A stretch of DNA of 64,000 bases from [Mycobacterium] zoologicum (GTDB taxonomy: Bacteria > Actinomycetota > Actinomycetes > Mycobacteriales > Mycobacteriaceae). The position numbers were made by a program, and so were the translations under genes. The stretch spans positions 1,161,052 to 1,225,051 of the forward strand of contig NZ_CP083985.1 in NCBI RefSeq assembly GCF_020172665.1. Reading direction: 5' to 3'. This document shows positions 35,944-44,148 of this stretch, piece after piece. The notes beneath the pieces are model-generated. The model worked only from the letters and a program-made list of their open reading frames with translations, was not told the DNA's origin and did no database searches. Numbering within the stretch: the first letter of the stretch is position 1; the number at the start of each line of letters is the position of its first letter.

Positions 35944-37055
35944 ATGTCGTACTCCCAGGAGTCGGCTTCCTCGGCGCGCTGCCGGCGGGGGCGGCTCGGC
36001 GGCTGGGTGCTGGGCTCGCCGCGGTAACGCACGTTGGAGACCGGGTGATGGCTGGTGGTCGCACCGTTGCTGCGGCCTGCGCCGGCGGCCGGACGACGGC
36101 GCGGTAGCGACTCGGGAGATTCGGTCTGCCGGTGGCTGCGGGCCCGCGCATCGCGGTTGGCTCGCAGCGGTGGTTCGGCGCGCCGGCGCGGCGCGTCATC
36201 ACGCCAGCCCGGCTCATTGCGCCGGCGGCGCGGCATCGGCTCGTCGCGCAGGTCGGGTGCGGGTCGTCGGCGGCGCTCCGGGGCCCGTACCTCGTCCATC
36301 GCAGGCTTGATGTGCCGCGACCGGGTGGGCGTCGACCCGTTGGTGCCCCGCCGGCGCTCCGTTGTCCGGTTCGCGGCGCGTTCCCGGGCGGCGCGGCGCG
36401 CCTCCGGGGTGGCCCGCCGGGGGCGGTCACCGGTGCTGCGTTCGGTGCGGGTTCGTTCGGTGCGGGGCCGGGTGCGTTCGGCGCGAGTCCGCGAGCCGGG
36501 TTGCTCGATGGCGTGGGCGGGCTTGCGGTTGACCGCCGCGGTGAGCATGGCGCTGAGCCGCTGGGCCAGGGCAGAGCCCCGGCGCGCGCTGGTGTCCTCG
36601 GTCTCGGCCGTCGACGCGTGCCCCAGCATCCCCAGATACCAGCGGACCATCCCGATCAGCAGGACCACGGCCGCGGTGAACAGCATCAGCGGGAATCGCT
36701 CGATCAGCGGGTATCCGCAGTTGATGGCGATGTTCTTCAGGCCGGGCCACCCGGCGCCGTGGATCAGCCAGTAGGCGCCCGGCACGGCGCAGAACAGGAT
36801 CAGCGGCGGCTGGATGACGGCGGTGAACACCGCGGACTGGCGCACCACGAGCACCGCCGCGAGGCAACCGATCACATACAGGGTGGAGAAGACGGCGCTC
36901 AGGTCCTTGCTGCCCGATCCACCGTCGAACGCGATCCCGATCGCGGTGGCGACCGCCGCCACCATCACCGCGCCCCACCAGGGCAGACCGGCCATGCTGG
37001 GCAGGATCGAACGGTGGTCAGCCGCCACCGCCGACTTGCCACGCTGTGCTGCCAC
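35940..37055 (-). CDS. DUF6542-type membrane protein with Arg-rich tail
   Basis: This 371-aa protein starts at a GTG at 37055. Four hydrophobic segments occupy roughly residues 20-160 ([68 protein letters not shown]), matching DUF6542. The C-terminal ~200 residues are disordered and very rich in Arg, Glu, Pro and Thr ([19 protein letters not shown]). It corresponds to Rv1111c, whose function is unknown; the basic tail might bind nucleic acid or phospholipid. The frame is open much further upstream but only through the antisense of ychF, so the GTG is preferred. Confidence 0.82.
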   Translation of the reverse strand: MAAQRGKSAVAADHRSILPSMAGLPWWGAVMVAAVATAIGIAFDGGSGSKDLSAVFSTLYVIGCLAAVLVVRQSAVFTAVIQPPLILFCAVPGAYWLIHGAGWPGLKNIAINCGYPLIERFPLMLFTAAVVLLIGMVRWYLGMLGHASTAETEDTSARRGSALAQRLSAMLTAAVNRKPAHAIEQPGSRTRAERTRPRTERTRTERSTGDRPRRATPEARRAARERAANRTTERRRGTNGSTPTRSRHIKPAMDEVRAPERRRRPAPDLRDEPMPRRRRNEPGWRDDAPRRRAEPPLRANRDARARSHRQTESPESLPRRRPAAGAGRSNGATTSHHPVSNVRYRGEPSTQPPSRPRRQRAEEADSWEYDI

Positions 37056-37136
37056 ACACTGACGGTACCGGCTTGAGGTGTCTGAATCCGAAAGGCGTTG
37101 CCGGATCACCGGGCGGACGTGGGCTGCGTCACGCTT

Positions 37137-37142
37137 TACACT
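37137..37142 (+). promoter_or_regulatory. Probable -10 box for leaderless ychF
   Basis: TACACT lies 9 bases before the ychF GTG at 37152. Transcription would begin at or within 2-3 bases of the start codon. No Shine-Dalgarno sequence is present in the intervening TTGGCTCCCT. Confidence 0.4.
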
Positions 37143-37151
37143 TGGCTCCCT

Positions 37152-38225
37152 GTGAGCCTGAGCCTGGGAATCGTGGGGTTGCCCAACGTCGGTAAGTCGA
37201 CCCTGTTCAATGCGCTGACCCGCAACGATGTGTTGGCAGCAAACTATCCGTTCGCGACCATCGAGCCCAACGAGGGCGTGGTGCCGCTGCCCGATCCCCG
37301 GCTGGCCAAGCTGGCGGAGATCTTCGGCTCCGAGCGCATCCTGGCCGCGCCGGTGACGTTCGTCGACATCGCCGGCATCGTCAAGGGCGCCTCGGAGGGG
37401 GCGGGGCTGGGCAACAAGTTCCTGGCCAACATCCGCGAGTGCGACGCCATCTGCCAGGTGGTCCGGGTCTTCGCCGACGACGACGTGGTGCACGTCGACG
37501 GCAAGGTCGATCCCGAGGCCGACATCGAGGTGATCGCCACCGAGCTGATCCTGGCCGACATGCAGACGCTGGAGAAGGCGGTGCCGCGGCTGGAGAAGGA
37601 AGCCCGCAACAACAAGGACCGCAAGCCCATGCACGAGGCCGCGGTGGCCGCCGCAGCCATCCTCGACACCGGCAAGACCTTGTTCGCCGCGGGGGTGGAC
37701 ACCGCGCCGCTGCGCGAGTTGAACCTGCTGACCACCAAGCCGTTCCTGTACGTGTTCAACGCCGACGAGGCGGTGCTCACCGATGAGGCGCGGGTCGCTT
37801 CGTTGCGGGAGCTGGTGGCCCCGGCCGACGCAGTGTTCCTCGACGCCAAGATCGAATCCGAGCTCGCCGAGCTGGACGAGGAGTCGGCGATGGAGTTGCT
37901 GGAGTCGATCGGGCAGAGCGAGCGTGGCCTGGATGCCTTGGCGCGGGCCGGTTTTCACACCCTGAAGCTGCAGACCTACCTGACCGCCGGGCCCAAGGAG
38001 GCGCGGGCCTGGACGATTCACGCCGGCGACACCGCACCCAAGGCCGCCGGGGTGATCCACACCGACTTCGAGAAGGGCTTCATCAAGGCCGAGGTGGTCT
38101 CCTACGACGACCTGGTCGAGGCCGGGTCGATGGCTGCGGCCAAGGCCGCCGGCAAGGTGCGCATGGAGGGCAAGGACTACGTGATGGCCGACGGGGACGT
38201 GGTGGAGTTCCGCTTCAACGTGTAG
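37152..38225 (+). CDS. ychF: Redox-regulated ATPase YchF
   Basis: This 357-aa Obg-family P-loop protein binds ATP rather than GTP. The Walker A GLPNVGKST spans residues 8-16; the G3 motif is FVDIAGIVKGAS and the family-specific G4 is FNADE (instead of NKxD), explaining the altered nucleotide preference. A central coiled coil and C-terminal TGS domain (TYLTAGPKEARAWTI, KDYVMADGDVVEFRFNV) are present. It binds ribosomes and is linked to stress responses in other bacteria. It corresponds to Rv1112. The GTG at 37152 begins the conserved SLSLGIVG. Confidence 0.95.
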   Translation: MSLSLGIVGLPNVGKSTLFNALTRNDVLAANYPFATIEPNEGVVPLPDPRLAKLAEIFGSERILAAPVTFVDIAGIVKGASEGAGLGNKFLANIRECDAICQVVRVFADDDVVHVDGKVDPEADIEVIATELILADMQTLEKAVPRLEKEARNNKDRKPMHEAAVAAAAILDTGKTLFAAGVDTAPLRELNLLTTKPFLYVFNADEAVLTDEARVASLRELVAPADAVFLDAKIESELAELDEESAMELLESIGQSERGLDALARAGFHTLKLQTYLTAGPKEARAWTIHAGDTAPKAAGVIHTDFEKGFIKAEVVSYDDLVEAGSMAAAKAAGKVRMEGKDYVMADGDVVEFRFNV

Positions 38226-38316
38226 CGCGTGCCGCTTCGTGTGGACAGACGCCGGGCCAGAGGACGTGGAGATCCATCCGGGCGGTCTCGATCGGGGCGG
38301 CCGACGAGGTGTGCGC

Positions 38317-38322
38317 CATAAT
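38317..38322 (+). promoter_or_regulatory. -10 box of the relBE module
   Basis: CATAAT is 7 bases upstream of the relB ATG at 38330, so the mRNA would begin at the ATG. No clear -35 is seen. Confidence 0.4.
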
Positions 38323-38329
38323 TCTGTAC

Positions 38330-38614
38330 ATGACAACGCTGCCCCTTGCTGAGGTTCGAGCGAATCTTTCCAAGCTGGTCGACGAGGCTGTCCGCACCCA
38401 CTTGCGTATTGAAGTCACCCGACAGGGCCGGCGAGCAGCCGTGATTCTCAGTGCTGATGACTATGACTCGATCATGGAGACGCTCGATATCTTGAGCGAC
38501 TCGGATCTGATGCAGGAGCTCCGTCAGGGGCAGGCGGACGTCGCGCGCGGGGACTTCCACGCCCTTGACAACGTGGCCAACGAGATGCGGGCCAAAGGGC
38601 GATTGCCCAAGTGA
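38330..38614 (+). CDS. relB: RelB/YefM-type antitoxin
   Basis: This 94-aa antitoxin has the Phd/YefM fold (LPLAEVRANLSKLVDEAVRTHLRIEVTRQGRRAAVILSADDY) that dimerises and binds DNA, and a C-terminal toxin-neutralising helix (LMQELRQGQADVARGDFHA). It resembles M. tuberculosis RelB (Rv1247c). It overlaps the relE start by 4 bases (GTGA), the usual coupled arrangement, and probably represses its own promoter. The ATG at 38330 matches the family start; an in-frame GTG upstream is less likely. Confidence 0.9.
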   Translation: MTTLPLAEVRANLSKLVDEAVRTHLRIEVTRQGRRAAVILSADDYDSIMETLDILSDSDLMQELRQGQADVARGDFHALDNVANEMRAKGRLPK

Positions 38615-38877
38615 CCTATGAAGTCATCCTCTCGCCGGCGGCGCGTAGGCCTCTGTCGGAAGAACTTCCAGAGACGGTTGCTGCGGCCTGTTTCGAGTTC
38701 ATTGCCGGACGGCTGGCCGAGAATCCCCGCCGGGTCGGCAAGCCGCTGGGCAATGAACTGGCCGGATCGTATTCGGCGAGGAGAGGAGAATTTCGCGTCA
38801 TCTACGACATTGATGACGACAGGATCCGTGTCGAGGTCATTTCGATTCGGCACCGGCGTGACGCGTATCGCGGATGA
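38611..38877 (+). CDS. relE: RelE-family mRNA interferase toxin
   Basis: This 88-aa RelE/ParE-fold toxin carries the typical LSPAARRPLSEELPETV helix, NPRRVGKPL, SARRGEFRVIYDIDDD and the C-terminal VISIRHRRDAYR with the Arg/His/Tyr residues used for ribosome-dependent mRNA cleavage. It starts at a GTG overlapping relB. The product should inhibit translation unless bound by the antitoxin. Relationship to M. tuberculosis RelE is clear from the ARRGxxRVxY segment. It appears intact. Confidence 0.9.
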   Translation: MTYEVILSPAARRPLSEELPETVAAACFEFIAGRLAENPRRVGKPLGNELAGSYSARRGEFRVIYDIDDDRIRVEVISIRHRRDAYRG

Positions 38878-38953
38878 GGCCACCGCAGAGAAGTCGCCGA
38901 CGTGTGTCTTGCCGGTGACCTGACCGCGACGGAGGCAGGGGAGGCTCGTCGTC

Positions 38954-39187
38954 ATGGCAGTTGTCGAGGTGATTTATCTGGTGGCGGCGCTGCTGTGGAT
39001 TTTCGTGGTGGTGGCAGCGCTGTGCGTCGGAGGCCGCTACATGCTTAGGCTTCGTGCCAGGCGGCGCCGCGTGAACGGGCTGATCGACAATGTGCGGCTG
39101 ACCATCGAGCGCTTGGTTGTCCCGTACCGGGCGGTGGCAGCCGGTGGCGCGGCTGTTCTTCAGCGGGTCGTCAATGGACTCAGTTGA
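38954..39187 (+). CDS. Small single-pass membrane protein
   Basis: This 77-aa protein has one long N-terminal transmembrane helix (VVEVIYLVAALLWIFVVVAALCV), a strongly basic cytoplasmic stretch (YMLRLRARRRRVN) and a helical tail. No family is recognised. A GGGAGG sequence about 10 bases upstream could serve as ribosome-binding site. It lies between the relBE module and arr, overlapping the arr end by 8 bases, tail to tail. Confidence 0.55.
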   Translation: MAVVEVIYLVAALLWIFVVVAALCVGGRYMLRLRARRRRVNGLIDNVRLTIERLVVPYRAVAAGGAAVLQRVVNGLS

Positions 39188-39590
39188 TGATCTCGTCTAG
39201 CCCGTCCGCCCGCAGGGCGGCCAGCCGGTCGCGCCACTCCTGGAGTATCTCGGGGGACAGCCGCGGCCAGTCGTCGACTTCTGCGACGACCCGCAGCGGC
39301 TCGCTGCTGCGGTAGGAGCGGGTCGGGTTGCCCGGGAACTTTTTATCGGTGACGTTCGGATCGTTTTCGAACTCTCCGGTCGGTTCGACGCGATACACCC
39401 GCGGTTCCCCGTCGCCGGCCGCGAGCTCGGCCGCCAGCCCGGCACCGTCGCGCAGGGCGGTGAAGTAGATGTGGTTCATGATGATTTCGGGCCGGTAGTT
39501 GGAGCGGAAGCCCGCGGTGAGCAGCTCTCCGGCCCCCAGATCGGCTTTGGTTCCGTGGAAGAACGGACCTTCGTCCAGCGTCGAGGCCAT
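39180..39590 (-). CDS. arr: NAD+-rifamycin ADP-ribosyltransferase (Arr)
   Basis: This 136-aa protein matches Arr, which inactivates rifampicin by ADP-ribosylating its C23 hydroxyl. The catalytic residues of the M. smegmatis enzyme, His19, Tyr49 and Asp84, align with His12 (FFHGTKADL), Tyr42 (NHIYFTA) and Asp77 (FENDPNVTDKKFPGNPT), each with the same 7-residue offset. The ATG at 39590 is chosen for family length; an ATG at 39659 would add a non-conserved 23-residue extension into the divergent promoter. It is divergent from the mazEF-type module. It predicts intrinsic rifamycin resistance, as in many environmental mycobacteria. Confidence 0.92.
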   Translation of the reverse strand: MASTLDEGPFFHGTKADLGAGELLTAGFRSNYRPEIIMNHIYFTALRDGAGLAAELAAGDGEPRVYRVEPTGEFENDPNVTDKKFPGNPTRSYRSSEPLRVVAEVDDWPRLSPEILQEWRDRLAALRADGLDEIIN

Positions 39591-39639
39591 CGCCTCAGGG
39601 TAGCGAGCGTCGCCGGGATCTTCTCGCTGAACAGCAGGA

Positions 39640-39653
39640 ATACCGATAGGTAT
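39640..39653. promoter_or_regulatory. Operator dyad and -10 of the mazEF-type module
   Basis: ATACC-GATA-GGTAT is a perfect 5-bp inverted repeat; its right arm overlaps a TATACT -10 box (39651-39656), which lies 6 bases before the antitoxin ATG. The overlap of operator and -10 is typical of autoregulated toxin-antitoxin modules. It lies between divergent arr and mazE-type genes and could affect both. Confidence 0.5.
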
Positions 39654-39662
39654 ACTCATGTG

Positions 39663-39890
39663 ATGGCCACGACGATCAAGGTGCCGGTCGAGCTACGCGA
39701 CCGGATCAACCGCGGAGCGCAGGAGCGGGGCGTGACGGCGGCCGGCTTCATCGAAGGACTGATTGATGGCTACGAACGGCGCCGGCGCATGGAGCTATTC
39801 GGGCGCGCATTCCGCGGGGCGGATAGGGCCTACTGGGACGAGTTCCGGGAGTGGGACGTCGCGCTGAGCGACGGATCTGATGGCGAATGA
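39663..39890 (+). CDS. MazE-type (ribbon-helix-helix-like) antitoxin
   Basis: This 75-aa protein has a short N-terminal DNA-binding segment (TTIKVPVELRDRINRGAQERGVTAAGFIEGLIDGYERR) typical of ribbon-helix-helix antitoxins and an acidic/aromatic C-terminus (DRAYWDEFREWDVALSDGSDGE) that would wrap the toxin. It overlaps the mazF gene by 11 bases. It resembles the antitoxins of mycobacterial MazEF3-like modules. The ATG fits a leaderless transcript from the operator-embedded -10 box. Confidence 0.85.
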   Translation: MATTIKVPVELRDRINRGAQERGVTAAGFIEGLIDGYERRRRMELFGRAFRGADRAYWDEFREWDVALSDGSDGE

Positions 39891-40236
39891 ACTGCGGCGC
39901 GGGATGGTGGTTTGGGCCGAACTCGATCCCGTGCGCGGGCGTGAGCAGGCCGGCCGTCGGCCCGCACTCGTGATCGCCAGTGATCTCTACCTCGAGCAGG
40001 CCGACGCGCTGGCGATCATCGTCCCTGCGACGACGACAGAGCGCGGCTGGCCCAACCACGTGCTGCTGCGCGGGCCTGACCTGAGCTTCGGTCAGTCGAC
40101 ATTCGCCATGACCGAACAACCGCGAACGGTTACCCGTGAGCGATTGTTCGACGTCATCGGTGTCGTTGACGCCGAGACGATGCGCGAGGTCGACGGTTGG
40201 CTCGGCGACTTCCTCGGGTTGCCCGCTACCAGATGA
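39880..40236 (+). CDS. mazF: MazF/PemK-family endoribonuclease toxin
   Basis: This 118-aa toxin has the PemK/MazF barrel motifs: LRRGMVVWAELDPVRGREQAGRRPALVIASD (with the conserved Arg in GREQAGRRP), AIIVPATTTERG, STFAMTEQPRTVTRERL and the terminal helix. MazF enzymes cut single-stranded RNA at short sequence motifs, halting growth. The start overlaps the antitoxin end, as usual. It resembles mazF3 of M. tuberculosis, but sequence specificity cannot be read. Its 3' end overlaps the convergent membrane gene by 11 bases. Confidence 0.92.
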   Translation: MANELRRGMVVWAELDPVRGREQAGRRPALVIASDLYLEQADALAIIVPATTTERGWPNHVLLRGPDLSFGQSTFAMTEQPRTVTRERLFDVIGVVDAETMREVDGWLGDFLGLPATR

Positions 40237-40579
40237 CGGCGAGTCCCGCGGCGGTGAGAACGAGTGCGGCGGCGGCGTAGAACAGGGCACGCGGGGCTTC
40301 GCCGCCCGAGCGACGCTGCCGCGCCCGGCCGATGCCCAGGACGGCACCCAGGGCGATCAGGATCACCAGCTTGGTGCCGATCTTGGGGTAGTTGAGCACC
40401 ACGCCGGCGGGCCACGGGGCGGCCAGGGCCAGTCCGGTCACCAGCGACAGCACCACGCCGTAGTCCATGACCGGGGTGAGCTGGAAGCGCCGTGCCGCGG
40501 CTTCGGAGACCAGGGCCCCGAAGATCACCGCGAAACCGATGATGTGCAGCAGAACTATTACGTGCCGTAGTACCTCCAC
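40226..40579 (-). CDS. Small four-helix membrane protein
   Basis: This 117-aa protein has four hydrophobic segments (VIVLLHIIGFAVIFGALVSE, MDYGVVLSLVTGLALA, IGTKLVILIALGAVLGIG, LFYAAAALVLTAAGLAVI). His residues in the first segment and a GLALAAPWPAG loop are reminiscent of small heme- or copper-related membrane proteins, but no firm family is recognised. The GTG at 40579 gives a start at VEVLRHVIV; an ATG at 40609 would add ten residues. It overlaps the end of mazF. Confidence 0.7.
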   Translation of the reverse strand: MEVLRHVIVLLHIIGFAVIFGALVSEAAARRFQLTPVMDYGVVLSLVTGLALAAPWPAGVVLNYPKIGTKLVILIALGAVLGIGRARQRRSGGEAPRALFYAAAALVLTAAGLAVIW

Positions 40580-40663
40580 GTCGCTCAGGCTAGCCCGTGC
40601 CCATGGCATTGGCCATTCGAGTGCGACGCATCTGGTGGCGAGGTGTCACTACGCTTGACCGGC

Positions 40664-41185
40664 ATGACCTCATCGACAACCCGCCTGGCCGCCGTCGTCG
40701 CCGCGACCAGCGACCCGGCCGCCGCCGACCCGGCCGCCTCGCAAGTCGTGTTCCGTGCCTCGGCCGTCGCCCATGACGCCGTGGCGAGCACGGTCACCAT
40801 GGGGCGCTACAGCGTCGAAGTCGACGAGCCGCCGACGCTCGGCGGCGAGGACACCGCCCCCAACCCCGTCGAGTACTACCTGGGGTCCTTGCTGTCCTGC
40901 CAAATCGTCACCTGGCGGTATTGGGCGCAGAAGCTGGGCATCACCGTCGACGAGATCACCGGGCGAGCCGAGGGGGACCTGGACGTGCGCGGTTTCTTCG
41001 GCCTGGACGATGCGGTTCGCCCCGGCTTCAGCGAGGTGCGCGTGGCCATAACGGTGACCGGGCCGGAGACCGAGGAACGCTACACCGAGCTGCACCGGGT
41101 CGTCGAATCCCATTGCCCGGTAATGGATTTGACCACCAATGTCACGCCGGTGCGCAGCACCCTGGAGATCGGGCCGCGGCAGTGA
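40664..41185 (+). CDS. OsmC-family peroxiredoxin-like protein
   Basis: This 173-aa protein has the OsmC/Ohr fold signatures: the first cysteine in LGSLLSCQIVTWRYWA and the second in VVESHCPVMD, the pair used to reduce organic hydroperoxides. NPVEYYLG precedes the first Cys, as in the family. It should detoxify peroxides with a thiol reductant in the cytosol. The ATG at 40664 was chosen; its stop overlaps the next gene as GTGA, forming a two-gene unit with a monooxygenase-like protein. Confidence 0.88.
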   Translation: MTSSTTRLAAVVAATSDPAAADPAASQVVFRASAVAHDAVASTVTMGRYSVEVDEPPTLGGEDTAPNPVEYYLGSLLSCQIVTWRYWAQKLGITVDEITGRAEGDLDVRGFFGLDDAVRPGFSEVRVAITVTGPETEERYTELHRVVESHCPVMDLTTNVTPVRSTLEIGPRQ

Positions 41186-41505
41186 TCTTCATCGTGGTCA
41201 AGTTCGCGACCAAACCCGAGTGGGCAGAGCGCTGGCCGCAACTGGTGGCCGGCTTCACCGAGGCCACCCGCGCCGAACCGGGCAACCTGTGGTTCGACTG
41301 GTCGCGCAGCCTCGATGATCCGTGCGAGTACGTGCTGGTCGAGGCGTTCCGCGACGGCGACGCCGGCGGCAAGCACGTCAACAGCGACCACTTCGCCAAG
41401 GCCATGGCCGACATGCCGCAGGCGCTGGCGTCGACGCCGAAGATCATCAGTCAGTCCATCGAGGCCTCGGGCTGGTCGCCGATGGGTGAGCTGACGATCC
41501 CCTGA
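41182..41505 (+). CDS. Antibiotic biosynthesis monooxygenase (ABM) domain protein
   Basis: This 107-aa ferredoxin-like fold protein has the ABM pattern (IFIVVKFATKPEWAERWPQLVAGFTEATRAEPGNLWFDWSRS, VLVEAFRDGDAGGKHVNSDHF). Small ABM proteins include quinol monooxygenases such as YgiN and act without a metal cofactor; the substrate is unknown. The GTG at 41182 overlaps the OsmC stop, so the two are translationally coupled, suggesting a joint redox or quinone-stress role. Confidence 0.86.
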   Translation: MIFIVVKFATKPEWAERWPQLVAGFTEATRAEPGNLWFDWSRSLDDPCEYVLVEAFRDGDAGGKHVNSDHFAKAMADMPQALASTPKIISQSIEASGWSPMGELTIP

Positions 41506-41560
41506 GCGATTTCGGCGCGATATTCACCGCTGAGCGGGCAGAATTGCGCCGAAATCGCAA

Positions 41561-42253
41561 TCAGGGCACCACGACGATCTCCCGGCCCAGCTGATATCCG
41601 GGCGTCAACGGCAGGATGTCGCCGCTCCAGAACGAGCCGGGGTCGAACCAGTTCGCACTCTTGTCGGTCGATAGCAGGCCCATCTCCTCGTAGGTGATCG
41701 CGACGGTCTCAGCGCAGTACGCGGTCTGCAGCGCAACCTTGCCGCGGCGTGCCTTGCGGCGCTGGGTGACTTCGCGAACCTTGCGGTCCAGGAAGGGGAT
41801 TCCGCGGGTCCAGTCGGCCGCGGTCGGCAGCCGGCCGCGCAGCCAGCGGCCGGTGAGCCGCGCCGTGGTGGGAAACGCGGTGCCGTCCATCCGGGCGATC
41901 GCCCGCAACAGCCGGTCTTCCTGTTCACGGGTGACAGTCCCGCTGAGCTGGCGAAACCAGCAGCGCTGCTGGTAGCGGCCCAGCCACTGCTCGACGGCGG
42001 CCCGGGCGTCGTTGAGCTGGACGCCGCGGTGGTTGGTGCCGGTCCAGAAGTCGAGCAGCTTGTCGCCGAGTTCGGCATGCCAGATCAGCGGGGGCAGGTC
42101 TTCGAGGGCCACCGTCATGCCGACGTGGTTCACCGGGGCGTTGGACAGCGTCTGAATGGCCCGGTCCGGGCCGGAGCGGCCACGGAACAGCCAGATGTCG
42201 CCGGTGCGGGTCTCGCGCAGCGCCTGGTCCAACGTCACCGTGTGTTCGTCCAC
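41561..42253 (-). CDS. Permuted papain-like (YiiX/NlpC-P60 superfamily) protein
   Basis: This 230-aa protein has an N-terminal GDIWLFRGRSGPDRAIQTL..NHVGM segment, where the His would be the catalytic base, and a later AYCAETVAITYEEMGLL segment, where the Cys would be the nucleophile. That circularly permuted His-then-Cys order is typical of YiiX-like papain folds, which act on lipids, amides or peptides. No signal peptide is seen. The GTG at 42253 has an AAGGTG sequence 6 bases upstream; a GTG at 42262 is possible. It is divergent from a very small membrane gene. Confidence 0.78.
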   Translation of the reverse strand: MDEHTVTLDQALRETRTGDIWLFRGRSGPDRAIQTLSNAPVNHVGMTVALEDLPPLIWHAELGDKLLDFWTGTNHRGVQLNDARAAVEQWLGRYQQRCWFRQLSGTVTREQEDRLLRAIARMDGTAFPTTARLTGRWLRGRLPTAADWTRGIPFLDRKVREVTQRRKARRGKVALQTAYCAETVAITYEEMGLLSTDKSANWFDPGSFWSGDILPLTPGYQLGREIVVVP

Positions 42254-42276
42254 GACAGGCACCTTATGGTGTGTTG

Positions 42277-42438
42277 GTGCGCAGCATCTGGAAATGGATC
42301 GGCCTGGCGGGCGTGGTCGGCGTCGCGGCCGGGGGAGTGCTGGTGGCGCGGGATCAGCGCCGACGTCGGGCCTACACCCCCGATGAGGTCCGTGCCCGGC
42401 TGCATCAACGGCTGGCCGAAGCCGACGGCGCAGACTAG
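42277..42438 (+). CDS. 53-aa single-pass membrane protein
   Basis: A GTG-started frame encodes [16 protein letters not shown] followed by the rest of a hydrophobic helix (AAGGVLVA), a basic cluster (RDQRRRRAY) and a charged helical end ([20 protein letters not shown]). The protein looks like a small membrane anchor with the tail in the cytosol. It is divergent from the papain-like gene and its stop overlaps the cyclase stop region by 4 bases, tail to tail. The function is unknown. Confidence 0.65.
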   Translation: MRSIWKWIGLAGVVGVAAGGVLVARDQRRRRAYTPDEVRARLHQRLAEADGAD

Positions 42439-43250
42439 CCGGCTTCGACCGCATACAGCCGGTGGGTGCCGGCGAAGCCCTTCAACTCGACATCCCGGCC
42501 GGCGCCGACGCTGATGCCGTCGCAGTCCTTGACGGCGTCGCGCACCGGCCCGCTGATCAGGATCTGCCCGCCGTCGGCGGCCGCTGCCACCCGCGCGGCC
42601 ATCGCCACATTGCGGCCGAACAGGTCGTCGCCGCGGCGCACCGAGCGGCCCATGTGCGCCCCGATGCGCACCCGGATCGGGTGCTGCGGCTTGCGGCCCC
42701 GCGGGTGTTGCAGGCCCCGCTGGATGTCGATGGCGCAGCGCACCGCCTGTTCGGGTTGGGCGAAGGCGATCATGTATCCGTCGCCCTGGTTCTTGACGAC
42801 GTGGCCGGAGTGGGCACGCACCGAGCGTTGCACCGTCTCGTCATGCCGGGCGAGCAGCTTTACCCAGGCGCGGTCGCCGATCCGCTCGTTGAGTGCGGTG
42901 GACTCCTCGATGTCGGTGAACAGGATCACCACGTGGCCGTCGAGGGTGAGGCGGGCCAGATCGGGGCGCTCCACCGCTGCCCAGTCGGCGAGGTCTTCGA
43001 TCGAACTGCGCACGGCCGCGCCGAATCCCTGCTTGCGCACCAGGTTTGCGGTCTGCCACATCGTCTTGACGGCCTCCCGCCCGCCCTCCAGAAGCAGGTT
43101 GCGGGTGTCGACGCGGCTGCGCAGCTCTTCGGCCTCCGCGCTGACCTGCCGCAGCCGCGCGGTCAAGACCATCAGCGCGACCGCTTCGCCGACCGACACC
43201 GCGGCCAGCAGGTAGGCCGCGATCATCGGCGGCGCGAGCCATCCGGTCAA
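42435..43250 (-). CDS. Class III adenylate/guanylate cyclase, membrane-anchored
   Basis: This protein of about 271 aa has an N-terminal transmembrane helix ([23 protein letters not shown]), a coiled-coil linker, and a class III cyclase domain with metal Asp113 (LFTDIEES) and Asp157 (KNQGDGYM), Lys153, and the [14 protein letters not shown] segment. The Asn normally at the position of Ala216 is missing, though an Asn lies two residues before it and Arg220 is kept. It is in the position of the Rv1120c cyclase-like gene. A TTG at 43250 overlapping the upstream stop (TTGA) and an ATG at 43226 are the possible starts. Confidence 0.85.
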   Translation of the reverse strand: MTGWLAPPMIAAYLLAAVSVGEAVALMVLTARLRQVSAEAEELRSRVDTRNLLLEGGREAVKTMWQTANLVRKQGFGAAVRSSIEDLADWAAVERPDLARLTLDGHVVILFTDIEESTALNERIGDRAWVKLLARHDETVQRSVRAHSGHVVKNQGDGYMIAFAQPEQAVRCAIDIQRGLQHPRGRKPQHPIRVRIGAHMGRSVRRGDDLFGRNVAMAARVAAAADGGQILISGPVRDAVKDCDGISVGAGRDVELKGFAGTHRLYAVEAG

Positions 43251-44098
43251 GGCGCCGACACGAACTCGACAACAGCAGAGCTGAAGGCGTCGTTGTCGTC
43301 GCCTGCCGCGGTGTGCCCCGCGTCGGACAGTTCGACCAGCCGGGCGCTCGGCACCTTGGCCAGGAAGTCCGCGACGCCCTCGGTGCTGACCACATCGGAC
43401 AGCTTGCCGCGGATCAGCAGGATCGGGATCTGCAGGTCGATCGCGGCCGCCTCGAGTTTCTCGGTGCGCAGGGCCGGATCGTCGCTGGGTTTGGTCAATA
43501 ACGCCGGATCCCAATGCCAGTACCAGCGGCCATCGCGCTGGCGCAGGTTCTTCTTCAGGCCCTCGGGGCTGCGGGGCTTGGCCCGGTGCGGCAGGTAGGC
43601 GGCCACCGCGTCGGCCGCCTGCTCCAGCGAGTCGAAACCGTCGATGTTGCTGAACATGAAGTCGCGGATCCGGGCGCTGCCGTCCTTCTCGTAACGCGGC
43701 ACCACGTCGACGAGCACCAGCTTTCTCACCCGCTGCGGGCCGGCCTGTTCGGCGACCAGGATTCCGGTCAGACCGCCCATGCTTGCCCCGATCAGCACCA
43801 CCGGGCGGTCGATCGTGTCGATCACCGCGATCGCATCGTCAGCCAGGGTCTCAATGGCGTAGTCGGCGCCGGGGGCACGGTCGCTGTCACCGTGCCCGCG
43901 GGTGTCGAGCGCGACGACGTGGTAGCCCTGGTCGGCCAGGATCTGGCCGGTCTTGTGCCAGGAGAACCGATTCTGGCCGCCCCCGTGCAGCATCACGATC
44001 GTCGGACGGGCGTCTGCGGCGGAGTCCCGGTTCCATTCGTCGGCCACCAGTCGGACGCCCCGGGCGCCTTGGAAGGCGACGGTCTGGGCTGTGCTCAT
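43247..44098 (-). CDS. Alpha/beta hydrolase (BpoB-like)
   Basis: This 283-aa hydrolase has [10 protein letters not shown] at the oxyanion region, the nucleophile elbow GASMGG (Ser near residue 105), and the catalytic His in [10 protein letters not shown]. Haloperoxidase-like hydrolases of this type act on esters or related bonds; peroxidase naming is historical. Its position beside the cyclase and an epoxide hydrolase-like gene matches Rv1123c (bpoB). The ATG at 44098 is preferred over an ATG at 44122. It overlaps the downstream cyclase by 4 bases and is probably co-transcribed with it. Confidence 0.85.
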   Translation of the reverse strand: MSTAQTVAFQGARGVRLVADEWNRDSAADARPTIVMLHGGGQNRFSWHKTGQILADQGYHVVALDTRGHGDSDRAPGADYAIETLADDAIAVIDTIDRPVVLIGASMGGLTGILVAEQAGPQRVRKLVLVDVVPRYEKDGSARIRDFMFSNIDGFDSLEQAADAVAAYLPHRAKPRSPEGLKKNLRQRDGRWYWHWDPALLTKPSDDPALRTEKLEAAAIDLQIPILLIRGKLSDVVSTEGVADFLAKVPSARLVELSDAGHTAAGDDNDAFSSAVVEFVSAP

Positions 44099-44148
44099 CA
44101 CCAGATGGTAGATAGGTAGCACGACAAGGCGGACGGAAACGGTGGGCG

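Noticed and set aside
36100..36520. Arg-codon-rich repetitive stretch as a separate repeat element
   Set aside because: It is in frame within the disordered tail of the DUF6542 protein and explained by its Arg/Thr/Glu repeats.
35940..38336. Reverse frame open for about 800 codons across the DUF6542 gene and antisense to ychF
   Set aside because: Only the part up to the GTG at 37055 has membrane and DUF6542 features; the rest is the antisense of ychF, a well-supported gene, and has typical high-GC shadow composition.
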